A stretch of 64,000 nt of DNA, taken from assembly GCA_003574785.1 (NCBI GenBank), contig QORU01000004.1, positions 124,001 through 188,000 of the forward strand, read 5' to 3'. The notes below the pieces were generated by a model. It saw only the letters and a list, made by a program, of their open reading frames with translations. It was not told the origin of the DNA and made no database searches. The DNA comes from Taklimakanibacter deserti. Its GTDB lineage: Bacteria; Pseudomonadota; Alphaproteobacteria; Rhizobiales; Aestuariivirgaceae. The position numbers and the translations under genes were made by a program. Below, one piece after another: positions 54,779 through 63,108 of the stretch (positions within the stretch are counted from its first letter, which is position 1; each line of letters opens with the position of its first letter).

Positions 54779-55386
54779 TGTAACCCCTTCCCCAAAGTTT
54801 GAGCTGACTTGTGCCAGCGCGGCTGAAAACCGCGCGCGAGAATGCCGACATAGAGCGCAGGTGTCAAAAGCCTTGCCTTCATGACTGACCTGCGCGGTCG
54901 GGCCCCGCTATATCCCTCGAACGACCATCGAAGCAGCCGATCGCCCTTGACCGCCAGGGGACCTTCCCCGGCATCGATCATGGCGCCGTCCGGCAGACCT
55001 CCGACATCGACTTCCGGTCTGGGCCCGCGCCGCTCCTTGTCCACGATCCGGTCGGCTTCGTCCGCCATCAGAGGCGGCGAAGCGAGCGACAGGAAGCGCT
55101 GCGCCTCCTTGCGCCGGCAATAGAAGCAGGGCCGATGCCCCGCCGCGATCGCCGTCACCTCGTCGAGGAAGAAGAGCGACGTATAGCCTTTGCCCATCGG
55201 CTCGTGATGGACGCCCTTCCAATAGAGATCGCAGCAGATCCAGTGCCTTGTGGCCCAACGCCTCTTGCCGAGCGTCCGGTCGTCGCGATGGAATTTCCCG
55301 CCGCGATTGCCCATCATGGTGCCGCGCGCCGGATCGGCCACGATCTCGCCATAGGGATTGACCCGGTTCTGCAGGGGCATCGTCAA
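54775..55386 (-). CDS. Conserved protein of unknown function
   Basis: 203 residues, no signal peptide or membrane helix. Notable are a strongly basic character, HWICCDLYW, and HRPCFYCRRKEAQRF (a CxxC pair that might bind a metal, with CC about 40 residues earlier). I recognise no domain. Four-base overlaps on both sides (55383-55386 and 54775-54778) place it firmly in the lut operon, so it is probably expressed and useful under lactate or related growth. Confidence 0.75.
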   Translation of the reverse strand: MTMPLQNRVNPYGEIVADPARGTMMGNRGGKFHRDDRTLGKRRWATRHWICCDLYWKGVHHEPMGKGYTSLFFLDEVTAIAAGHRPCFYCRRKEAQRFLSLASPPLMADEADRIVDKERRGPRPEVDVGGLPDGAMIDAGEGPLAVKGDRLLRWSFEGYSGARPRRSVMKARLLTPALYVGILARGFQPRWHKSAQTLGKGLQ

Positions 55387-55946
55387 GCCACCCGCCGGAA
55401 GAGGCCGGGATAGTCGGTCACCAGCCCATATTCGTCGAATTCGATATCGGCCGCGAAGGAGCCGTCGGTCGCTTCATAGTGGAAGCTCTTGCCGAACCTG
55501 GTGCAGGTATAACGCTGCCCGTCGACAAAAGGATCGAGCGTGTCGGACGGCATCCACAGCATGGCGAATTCGCGCGCCTGGCCCTCGATGAAGGCTGTCC
55601 GGCGAACCGGAAGGCTGTTGGTGAAGCAGGTGAAGGAAAGATCGATATCGAGGCAGCCGTCGAATTTGGCGAGCGGCTTGCCGCCGCCGTCGAGCCAGCG
55701 GCCTTCGGACGGCGAGCGGTAATAGCGCTTGCGCCCGTCGACGGAATCGATGGCGAAGGCGAGCACGCGCCATGTCTTGTCGAGGTCGATCTTGTAGGAG
55801 AAGGCGAAGGGCCGCCCGTCATTCTCGCCGATCACCCGGCTGCGCACGCTGTAGCCTTCAGGCCGCGCCCTGAGCACGAGATGCTCGAGCCCCTCGCCCT
55901 CGACCGGGCGCCAGCGCGCGACAATCTCGTCCACGGGCTTCCACAT
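55383..55946 (-). CDS. Putative glycolipid-binding (DUF1089) protein
   Basis: 187 residues, a single beta-rich domain resembling the DUF1089 / putative glycolipid-binding family: YKIDLDKTWRVLAFAI, DGCLDIDLSFTCFTNSLPVRR and KSFHYEATDGSFAADIEFDEYGLVTDYPGLF at the end. Biochemical role is not known. Overlaps lutC by one base and the next gene by four. Confidence 0.75.
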   Translation of the reverse strand: MWKPVDEIVARWRPVEGEGLEHLVLRARPEGYSVRSRVIGENDGRPFAFSYKIDLDKTWRVLAFAIDSVDGRKRYYRSPSEGRWLDGGGKPLAKFDGCLDIDLSFTCFTNSLPVRRTAFIEGQAREFAMLWMPSDTLDPFVDGQRYTCTRFGKSFHYEATDGSFAADIEFDEYGLVTDYPGLFRRVA

Positions 55947-56623
55947 CAGAGACTCCTGACGATGATGACATGCATGTCCTTGGGCCCATGCGCCGGCCGG
56001 ACGATCGTCTGCTCGATATCGGCGGTGCGCGAGGGCCCGGAGATCATATTCACGGTGCGCGGCATCTGGCCAGGCCCATAGATCTCGCGCAAGCGCCCCC
56101 AGACCTCCTCATAGCTGCCATGGAGGTCCTTCGCCTCCAGCAGCACGATATGCGCCTCGGGCAGGAAATTGAGGGTCGTCGGATTGGCGGCGCCCGAGAG
56201 CTGGACGATGGTGCCCGTCTCGGCGACGCCCGCGAAAGCATGGGTGAGCGAGGCGGTGTCGGCATCGAGTGCCCGGCCCTCTTCCACCTCGAGCGTCTGC
56301 GCCCGGTGCCAGGGCAAACTGGTGAGGCGCTCGTCGCTGCCGTGCCGGATGCGCGCCGGTCGGTTGGTGTTGCGCAGATAGGTGGCGACCGAGGCCGGCA
56401 CGTCATTGACATCCTCGAGGATCTCGACCGTGCCGCCGACCGCTTCCATCATGCGCTGGAAGACGGCGATGCGATGCGCCTCATCGCCCTCGCCGCGATC
56501 GGGCACGATATTGCGCCGCGGATGAGTGAGGCGCTCGTCCACCGCCCGACGACGTGCCACCACATCGCCTTGAGGCATAGAGCGTCGAATCCGGGAAAGA
56601 ATACGGACGCGGGCATTATCCAC
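55946..56623 (-). CDS. lutC: LUD-domain protein of the lactate oxidation complex
   Basis: 225 residues with the LUD fold: ALTHAFAGVAETGTIVQLSGA and MISGPSRTADIEQTIVRPAHGPKDMHVIIV, the signature shared by LutC proteins. Part of the LutABC iron-sulfur L-lactate oxidising system. Overlaps lutB by eight bases. Confidence 0.9.
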   Translation of the reverse strand: MDNARVRILSRIRRSMPQGDVVARRRAVDERLTHPRRNIVPDRGEGDEAHRIAVFQRMMEAVGGTVEILEDVNDVPASVATYLRNTNRPARIRHGSDERLTSLPWHRAQTLEVEEGRALDADTASLTHAFAGVAETGTIVQLSGAANPTTLNFLPEAHIVLLEAKDLHGSYEEVWGRLREIYGPGQMPRTVNMISGPSRTADIEQTIVRPAHGPKDMHVIIVRSL

Positions 56624-58034
56624 GGGCGCGCTCCTTCCACATCGCCTGGAAGGTCTTGCCTTGCGGCGCCGGCATGTCGCGATATTGCGTCCAGCCCTGC
56701 GCCAGCGGCAGGCTGGTGAACCGGCCCTTGCGGCGGCCCATCACATGGAGAAGCCGCGCCGCGATTCGCGTGCCGAACTGATAGAGCTTCGGCCGCTTGG
56801 CGAAATAGGCCCAGACACCGAGCCCCCAGCGCACAGCGCCTGGCGTCAGATGCTTCTCGAATTCCTTCTCGCGCCAGTGCCGCAGAAGCCTGGGCAGTGG
56901 AATGCGCATCGGGCAGACTTCCTCGCAGCGTCCGCAGAAGGTCGAGGCATTGGGCAGGTGCTTCGCCTTCTCGATGCCGATGAGCGCCGGCGTCACCACC
57001 GAGCCGATCGGTCCCGGATAGACCCAGCCATAGGCATGGCCGCCGACCGCCTGATAGACCGGGCAGTGATTGAGGCAGGCGCCGCAGCGGATGCAGCGCA
57101 GCATGTCCTGGAACTCGGTGCCGAGCACGTTGGAGCGGCCATTGTCGAGGATGACGACGTGATATTCGAGGGGACCGTCGGGGTCGTCGGCGCGCCTGGG
57201 GCCCGTCGAGAAAGTCGTGTAGTTGGAGAAATCCTGGCCCGTCGCCGAGCGCGCCAGCACACGCAGGATGGTCGTCGCATCTTCGAGCGTCGGCACCACC
57301 TTCTCGATCGAGGCGATGACGATATGCGCTCTGGGCAAGGTCTGGGTCAGATCGCCATTGCCCTCATTGGTGACGATGATCGAGGTGCCGGTCTCACTGA
57401 TCAGGAAATTGGCGCCGGTGATGCCGACATCGGCATCGAGATATTTCTGGCGCAAGACCTGGCGCGCCTCCTCGACCAGCGTCGGGATCTCGGTCAGGTC
57501 GCGATTGGGGTCGAGATGGGTATGGGCTTTGCGGAAATCGGCCTCGATCTGGTCGCGGGTGAGATGGACCGCGGGTGCTATGATATGGCTCGGCGCCTCG
57601 CCCCTGATCTGGATCAGATATTCACCGAGATCGGTCTCGACCGGCGTGACATGGGCTGCCTCCAGCGCCGGGTTGAGGCCGATCTCTTCCGAGATCATCG
57701 ACTTGCCCTTGGTGGCGAGCTTGGCGTCGAGACGCTTGCAGATCGAAAGGATGGCCGCGCGGGCCTCCTCGGCGGTCTCGGCCCAATGGACATGCCCGCC
57801 GGTTTCGACGACCTTCGCCTCATAGCGTTCGAGATAGAGGTCGAGATGCGCAAGGACATGGTCCTTGATGTCGCGCGCCTGATCGCGCAACGCGTCGAAT
57901 TCCGGCAGATTGGCACGGGCCTTGGCGCGCTTCTCGATGAAGCGCGGACCGGTCTCGGTCATCGTCGACTGCAATTGGCTGTCGGCGATCGCCCGCTTCA
58001 CATTGGCGGGAAACTCTGAGGCGTGCTGCTCCAT
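56616..58034 (-). CDS. lutB: LutB iron-sulfur protein (LUD domain plus ferredoxin-like domain)
   Basis: 472 residues from the ATG at 58034 (a GTG directly before it is an alternative). LUD domain (about 60-300: VGITGANFLISETGTSIIVTNEG), then two 4Fe-4S motifs CIRCGACLNHCP and CGRCEEVCP, and a C-terminal DUF3390-like tail. The ribosome site GGAGGCGGAG before the start lies inside the left copy of a 19-bp duplication that flanks the palindromic element at 58052-58218. Confidence 0.92.
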   Translation of the reverse strand: MEQHASEFPANVKRAIADSQLQSTMTETGPRFIEKRAKARANLPEFDALRDQARDIKDHVLAHLDLYLERYEAKVVETGGHVHWAETAEEARAAILSICKRLDAKLATKGKSMISEEIGLNPALEAAHVTPVETDLGEYLIQIRGEAPSHIIAPAVHLTRDQIEADFRKAHTHLDPNRDLTEIPTLVEEARQVLRQKYLDADVGITGANFLISETGTSIIVTNEGNGDLTQTLPRAHIVIASIEKVVPTLEDATTILRVLARSATGQDFSNYTTFSTGPRRADDPDGPLEYHVVILDNGRSNVLGTEFQDMLRCIRCGACLNHCPVYQAVGGHAYGWVYPGPIGSVVTPALIGIEKAKHLPNASTFCGRCEEVCPMRIPLPRLLRHWREKEFEKHLTPGAVRWGLGVWAYFAKRPKLYQFGTRIAARLLHVMGRRKGRFTSLPLAQGWTQYRDMPAPQGKTFQAMWKERARG

Positions 58035-58046
58035 CACTCCGCCTCC
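58028..58046. repeat. 19-bp direct repeat, left copy
   Basis: GCTCCATCACTC-C-GCCTCC. It contains the lutB start codon (on the minus strand) and ribosome site. Differs from the right copy at 58243-58261 by one base (C/G in the middle). Confidence 0.8.
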
Positions 58047-58051
58047 ATTTG

Positions 58052-58218
58052 CCCTCGCCCCGCTTCAGCGGGGAGAGGGAGGGGACCCATGCGCAGCATG
58101 GGGAGGGTGAGGGGCTTCTTTCCGATGGCTTGCGAAACGAAGAGGCCCCTCACCCTTCCCGCCGCTGCGCGTCGGGTCCCTTCCCTCTCCCCGCCGCGCT
58201 TCGCTTGCGGGGCGAGGG
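58052..58218. repeat. 167-bp near-perfect palindromic element
   Basis: The whole element folds back on itself: CCCTCGCCCCGC at one end and GCGGGGCGAGGG at the other; GGGACCCATGCGCAGC with GCTGCGCGTCGGGTCCC; AGGGTGAGGGGC with GCCCCTCACCCT; a short loop near 58135. Smaller hairpins lie inside each arm. Sits between lutA and lutB and resembles intergenic mosaic/palindromic elements of rhizobia. A half copy is at 53899-53926. Confidence 0.8.
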
Positions 58219-58242
58219 TAATTAGGTCTGTCGACCGAATTC

Positions 58243-58261
58243 GCTCCATCACTCGGCCTCC
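58243..58261. repeat. 19-bp direct repeat, right copy
   Basis: GCTCCATCACTC-G-GCCTCC. It contains the lutA stop codon. On the minus strand it reads TGATG at the point where a lutB start would overlap, the same as the left copy. Confidence 0.8.
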
Positions 58262-59013
58262 GCGATGGGCGGTGTCGCCGTGTCGCCGGCCAGGATCTCG
58301 GCCACATGCCGTGCCTTGAGCGCAGATCCTTCGCGCTTGAGCTTGCCGGCCATGTTCATGAGGCAGCCGAGATCGCCGGCGAGCAGCAGATCGGCCTTGG
58401 TGGCGCCGATCTTGTTCGCTTTCTTGGCGACCATGACATTGGAGATGTCGGGATATTTCACGCAGAAAGTGCCACCGAAGCCGCAGCATACTTCCGCATC
58501 CTCGAGCTCGACCAGATCGAGCCCTTGCACCGTGCGCAGCAATTTGCGCGGCTCGCTCTTGACGCCGAGCTCGCGCAGGCCCGAACAGGAATCGTGATAG
58601 GTAACGGTGCCGTTGAACTGTGCGGTGACCTTCTCCTGCTTCATCACCCGGACCAGGAAGGAGACGAGTTCATAGGTCTTGGCCGCCAGCGCATCGGCCG
58701 CCTTGCGATCGGTGGAGCCTTGCGGGAAGAGCTCGGGATAATGCGCCTTGATCATGCCGGCGCAGGAGCCTGAGGGAGCCACCACATAATCATAGGGCAG
58801 GAAGCTGCGGATGACGGCGCGGGCGATATCGGCCGTGTCCTTGCGGTCGCCCGAATTGAAGGCGGGCTGGCCGCAGCAGGTCTGGCTTTCCGGCACCTCG
58901 ACGATGCAGCCCGCGTCCTCCAGAAGCTTCACGGTGGCGAAACCGACGGAGGGCCGGAACAGGTCGACGAGGCAGGTCACGAAAAGGCCGACACGCGGCC
59001 GGGTCAGCTCCAT
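58249..59013 (-). CDS. lutA: LutA, cysteine-rich (CCG-domain) subunit of L-lactate oxidation
   Basis: 254 residues from MELTRPRVGLFV; a longer frame to 59061 has no conserved features. Two CCG-type motifs bind an iron-sulfur cluster: SQTCCGQPAFNSG and AEVCCGFGGTFCVKYPD, with SGSCAGM and LGCLMNM between and after. Together with LutB and LutC it oxidises L-lactate to pyruvate. First gene of the lutABC operon, divergent from glcDEF. Confidence 0.92.
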   Translation of the reverse strand: MELTRPRVGLFVTCLVDLFRPSVGFATVKLLEDAGCIVEVPESQTCCGQPAFNSGDRKDTADIARAVIRSFLPYDYVVAPSGSCAGMIKAHYPELFPQGSTDRKAADALAAKTYELVSFLVRVMKQEKVTAQFNGTVTYHDSCSGLRELGVKSEPRKLLRTVQGLDLVELEDAEVCCGFGGTFCVKYPDISNVMVAKKANKIGATKADLLLAGDLGCLMNMAGKLKREGSALKARHVAEILAGDTATPPIAEAE

Positions 59014-59132
59014 GCGGGGTGCATCCCATTGATAACCGGACAGTCTTATGGCGCGGTGCAACCCTGCCCCGCAAGCTCTTATATGACAAATTGATTGAGC
59101 ATTAGGCCGCAGTATGGGACTAAAGTGCCCCC

Positions 59133-60623
59133 ATGGTTGCCATGCCGATCCCCGACAAAGCCACCCTCGCCAGAAGGCGCGAGATCGCCCAGGCGTTGCG
59201 TCAACTTGTGCCGGGCGAAGGCGTCATCGAGACGCCGGTCGAGATGCGGGCCTATGAGACGGACGGGCTCACCGCCTATCGCCAGATGCCCCTGGTCGTC
59301 GTGCTGCCCGAGACCACCGCCCAGGTCTCGGCCGTGCTCAAATACTGTCATCAGCACAGGATCAAGATCGTGCCGCGCGGTGCCGGGACATCGCTCTCGG
59401 GCGGCGCTTTGCCCCTCGCCGACGGCGTGCTTCTCGGCCTCGGCAAATTCAACCGCATCCTCGAGATCGACTATGCCAATCGCTGCGTCGTCACCCAGCC
59501 CGGTGTCACCAATCTCGCCATCACCCAGGCGGTGCAGCACAAGGGCTTCTATTACGCGCCCGATCCGTCTTCTCAGATCGCCTGCACCATCGGCGGTAAT
59601 GTGGCGGAGAATTCGGGCGGCGTGCACTGCCTGAAATACGGCCTCACCACCAATAATGTGCTGGGGCTGGAGATGGTGCTGATCACGGGCGAGGTGATCC
59701 GGCTCGGCGGCAAGCATCTCGACAGCGAGGCCTATGACCTTTTGGGCGTCATGACCGGCTCGGAAGGCCTGCTCGGCGTCGTCACCGAGGTCACCGTCCG
59801 CATCCTGCAGAAGCCGGAGACGGCGCGCGCCGTGCTGGTCGGCTTTCCCTCCAATGAGAATGCCGGCAAATGCGTCGCCGACATCATCCAGGCCGGCATC
59901 ATCCCCGGCGGCATGGAGATGATGGACCGCCCCGCCATCCATGCGGCGGAAGAATTCGTGCAGGCGGGCTATCCGCTCGAAGCCGAGGCCCTTCTCATCA
60001 TCGAGCTCGATGGCCCGGCTGTCGAGGTCGATCACCTCATCGAGCGCGTCGTCGAGATTTCCAACGCCAACCGTGCCAATTCCTGCCGCGTGTCGCAATC
60101 GGAAGAAGAGCGCCTCGTCTTCTGGGCCGGCCGCAAGGCGGCCTTCCCGGCGGTCGGGCGCATCTCGCCCGATTATCTGTGCATGGACGGCACCATCCCG
60201 CGCAAGAGGCTGCCCGAGGTCCTGAATGGCATGGCGGAGCTCTCGCGCCATTATGGTCTGCGCGTCGCCAATGTCTTCCATGCCGGCGACGGCAATCTCC
60301 ACCCGCTCATCCTGTTCGACGCCAATGATCCCGATGAGCTGGCGCGGGCGGAGAAATTCGGCGCCGACATATTGAAGCTCTGCGTGAAAGTGGGCGGCGT
60401 GCTCACCGGCGAGCATGGTGTCGGCATCGAGAAGCGCGACCTGATGCCGGAAATGTTCTCCGAGGCCGATCTCAACCAGCAGCAGCGGCTCAAATGCGCT
60501 TTCGACGCCGAGGGGCTGCTCAATCCCGGCAAGGTCTTTCCAGTCCTTCACCGCTGCGCCGAGCTCGGCCGCATGGTGGTGCGGGGCGGGAAGCTGCCGC
60601 ATGCCGACCTGCCGAGGTTCTGA
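59133..60623 (+). CDS. glcD: Glycolate oxidase FAD subunit
   Basis: 496 residues (an alternative ATG is at 59142). FAD_binding_4 domain: VPRGAGTSLSGGALPLADG and GGNVAENSGGVHCLKYGLT; C-terminal FAD-oxidase domain with NVFHAGDGNLHPL and GEHGVGIEKRDL. Oxidises glycolate to glyoxylate together with GlcE and GlcF. Divergent from lutA across 119 bp. The three glc genes and malate synthase run in one direction with tiny gaps. Confidence 0.95.
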   Translation: MVAMPIPDKATLARRREIAQALRQLVPGEGVIETPVEMRAYETDGLTAYRQMPLVVVLPETTAQVSAVLKYCHQHRIKIVPRGAGTSLSGGALPLADGVLLGLGKFNRILEIDYANRCVVTQPGVTNLAITQAVQHKGFYYAPDPSSQIACTIGGNVAENSGGVHCLKYGLTTNNVLGLEMVLITGEVIRLGGKHLDSEAYDLLGVMTGSEGLLGVVTEVTVRILQKPETARAVLVGFPSNENAGKCVADIIQAGIIPGGMEMMDRPAIHAAEEFVQAGYPLEAEALLIIELDGPAVEVDHLIERVVEISNANRANSCRVSQSEEERLVFWAGRKAAFPAVGRISPDYLCMDGTIPRKRLPEVLNGMAELSRHYGLRVANVFHAGDGNLHPLILFDANDPDELARAEKFGADILKLCVKVGGVLTGEHGVGIEKRDLMPEMFSEADLNQQQRLKCAFDAEGLLNPGKVFPVLHRCAELGRMVVRGGKLPHADLPRF

Positions 60624-60624
60624 C

Positions 60625-61800
60625 TTGACGAGCCTCAGACCGGAAACCGAGACGGATCTCGTCGATGTGGTGCAGAACGCCCTCGCCGAGAAGACACCGC
60701 TCGAGCTCATCGGCACGGGCACGAAGAAAAGGCTTGGACGGCCGATGCAGACCGCCGCCACGCTCGATCTCTCAGGCTTCGATACCGTATCGCTGTATGA
60801 GCCCGAGGAGCTCGTCATCACCGCGGGCGCCGGCGCCAGGCTCGCGGAAATCAGAGAGCTCGTTTCCGCCAAGGGCCAGGAATTCGCCTTCGAGCCGCCG
60901 GATCTGTCACGGCTTCTGGGCTCGGAGCACTCAGGCACATTGGGCGGCATGCTCGCCTGCAATCTCTCAGGCCCGCGCCGGCTGAAGGCGGGCGCGGCGC
61001 GCGATCACATTCTGGGGGTTGCCGGCGTGTCGGGACGCGGCGAGGCTTTCAAGGCCGGCGGCCGCGTGGTGAAGAATGTGACGGGCTATGATGTGCCCAA
61101 GCTGATGGCGGGCTCCTTCGGCACCTTGGCGGCGCTCACCACCGTCACCTTCAAGGTGCTGCCCAAGGCCGAAAGCGAAGAGACGCTGGTCATCGAAGGC
61201 CTCGGCGATGACGAGGCCGTCGCCGCCATGAGCCTCGCGATGCAGTCCTCTTGCGAAGTGTCGGGGGCGGCTCATCTGCCGTCCGGGCTCGCGGGCGGGA
61301 CGGCGAAAACCTTGCTGCGCCTCGAAGGCGTTCCGCCATCGATTGCCTACCGCCGCGACAAGCTCATCGGGATCCTGGGCAAAGCCCAACACGTGATCGG
61401 ATCCGAGGACTCGCGCGCCCAATGGATCGCCATTCGCGATGTCCATCCTCTGGCCGACGGGCGGGACCGGTCTGTCTGGCGTCTCTCCGTACCGCCCGCC
61501 GAAGGAGCGCGGGTCACGGCGAGGCTCGCTTTGGAGCTCGATGCACGCTGGTTCTATGACTGGGCGGGCGGGCTCATCTGGGTCGACGTGCCGGCCGGCG
61601 CCGATGCGGCGGCATCCGCCATTCGCGCAAGCCTCCACGAAGGCCATGCCACACTGATCCGCGGCTCCGAGGCGGTGCGGGCCGCGGTGCCGGTGCTGCA
61701 GCCACAAGGTCCGGCCCTCGCCGCTTTGGGCCGTCGCGTCAAGGCGGCCTTCGATCCGATGGGTATCTTCAATCCCGGCCGCATGCAGGAAGGCGTTTAG
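60625..61800 (+). CDS. glcE: Glycolate oxidase FAD-binding subunit GlcE
   Basis: 391 residues from a TTG at 60625, one base after the glcD stop and eight bases after GAGG; an ATG at 60601 would overlap glcD instead. FAD_binding_4 domain with short motifs ELVITAGAGARLAEI and GTLGGMLACNLSGPRR, and YDVPKLMAGSFGTLAAL. Typical GlcE length is about 350-400. Its stop codon abuts the glcF ATG. Confidence 0.92.
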   Translation: MTSLRPETETDLVDVVQNALAEKTPLELIGTGTKKRLGRPMQTAATLDLSGFDTVSLYEPEELVITAGAGARLAEIRELVSAKGQEFAFEPPDLSRLLGSEHSGTLGGMLACNLSGPRRLKAGAARDHILGVAGVSGRGEAFKAGGRVVKNVTGYDVPKLMAGSFGTLAALTTVTFKVLPKAESEETLVIEGLGDDEAVAAMSLAMQSSCEVSGAAHLPSGLAGGTAKTLLRLEGVPPSIAYRRDKLIGILGKAQHVIGSEDSRAQWIAIRDVHPLADGRDRSVWRLSVPPAEGARVTARLALELDARWFYDWAGGLIWVDVPAGADAAASAIRASLHEGHATLIRGSEAVRAAVPVLQPQGPALAALGRRVKAAFDPMGIFNPGRMQEGV

Positions 61801-63102
61801 ATGCAGACGAACTTCACGCAAGAGCAGTTGCAGGACCCGCATATCCAGGTCGCCAACCAGATCCTGCGCAAATGCGTGCATTGCGGCTTCTGCACCGCCA
61901 CCTGCCCGACCTATGTGCTTCTGGGCGATGAGCTCGACAGTCCGCGCGGCCGCATCTATCTCATCAAGAACATGCTGGAGCATGGCGAAGCGGCAACGCC
62001 CGAAACGGTGAAGCACATCGACCGTTGCCTGTCCTGCCTCTCCTGCATGACCACTTGCCCGTCGGGCGTGCACTACATGCATCTGGTCGACGATGCCCGC
62101 GTCCATATCGAGAAGACCTATCGCCGCCCGCTTTTCGAGCGCGGCTTGCGCAGCCTGCTCGCTTTCCTGATGCCGCGTCCGGGGCCTTTCAAGGCAGCGC
62201 TGATCCTGTCGCAACTCGTCCGGCCGCTGGCGCCCGTCATCGAGAAGCTGGGCGACAAGCGCCTTTCCTCGCTCCTCGCCCTTGTGCCCAAGGACACGCC
62301 GCCGCCGGAGATGGTCGGCCAGCCCGGCACTTACGTGGCGGAAGGAGCTACCCGCATGCGGGTGGCGCTGCTGCGCGGCTGCGTGCAGAGCGTTCTCGAT
62401 CCCGCCATCAACGAGGCGGCCATCCGCCTCATGAACCGCCATGGGATAGAGGTCGTGGTCACCGAGGGCGAGGCCTGCTGCGGATCGCTGACTCATCATA
62501 TGGGCAAGGAGAAGGATGCGCTCGCCCGCGCCCGCCGCATGATCGATGCCTGGGACAAGGAGCGGATCGACCGCATCGTCATCACGGCCTCGGGCTGCGG
62601 CACGACCATCAAGGACTATGGCCATATGCTGCGGCTCGATCCCGCCTATGCCGAGAAGGCGAAAGCGGTATCGGCGATGACCCGCGACATCAGCGAATTC
62701 CTGACCGAGATCGATCTGCCCCAAGCCGCGCCGCCCAGGCCCTTGCGCGTCGCTTATCATTCGGCCTGCTCCATGCAGCACGGCCAGAAGATAAAGACAG
62801 CACCGCGCCAGCTCCTGGAAAAGGCGGGCTTCGAGGTGGCCGAGATTCCGGAGGGCCATTTGTGCTGCGGCTCGGCCGGCACCTACAATATCCTGCAGCC
62901 GGAGATCGCGACGCGGCTGCGCGACCGCAAGGTGGCGAACATCAAGTCGGTCGCGCCCGACATCATCGCCACCGGCAATATCGGCTGCATCACCCAGATC
63001 GGCCAGGCGAGCGATATTCCCGTTCTCCACACTGTCGAGTTGCTCAACTGGGCGCATGGCGGTTATGAACCCAGAGTCTTAAGAGAATCATCTAAGAGGT
63101 AG
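61801..63102 (+). CDS. glcF: Glycolate oxidase iron-sulfur subunit GlcF
   Basis: 433 residues. Two 4Fe-4S motifs: CVHCGFCTATCPTY and CLSCLSCMTTCPSGV. Two CCG domains follow: EACCGSLTHHMG and LCCGSAGTYNI. Carries electrons from GlcDE to the quinone pool. Starts immediately after glcE. Confidence 0.95.
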   Translation: MQTNFTQEQLQDPHIQVANQILRKCVHCGFCTATCPTYVLLGDELDSPRGRIYLIKNMLEHGEAATPETVKHIDRCLSCLSCMTTCPSGVHYMHLVDDARVHIEKTYRRPLFERGLRSLLAFLMPRPGPFKAALILSQLVRPLAPVIEKLGDKRLSSLLALVPKDTPPPEMVGQPGTYVAEGATRMRVALLRGCVQSVLDPAINEAAIRLMNRHGIEVVVTEGEACCGSLTHHMGKEKDALARARRMIDAWDKERIDRIVITASGCGTTIKDYGHMLRLDPAYAEKAKAVSAMTRDISEFLTEIDLPQAAPPRPLRVAYHSACSMQHGQKIKTAPRQLLEKAGFEVAEIPEGHLCCGSAGTYNILQPEIATRLRDRKVANIKSVAPDIIATGNIGCITQIGQASDIPVLHTVELLNWAHGGYEPRVLRESSKR

Positions 63103-63108
63103 AAATTC

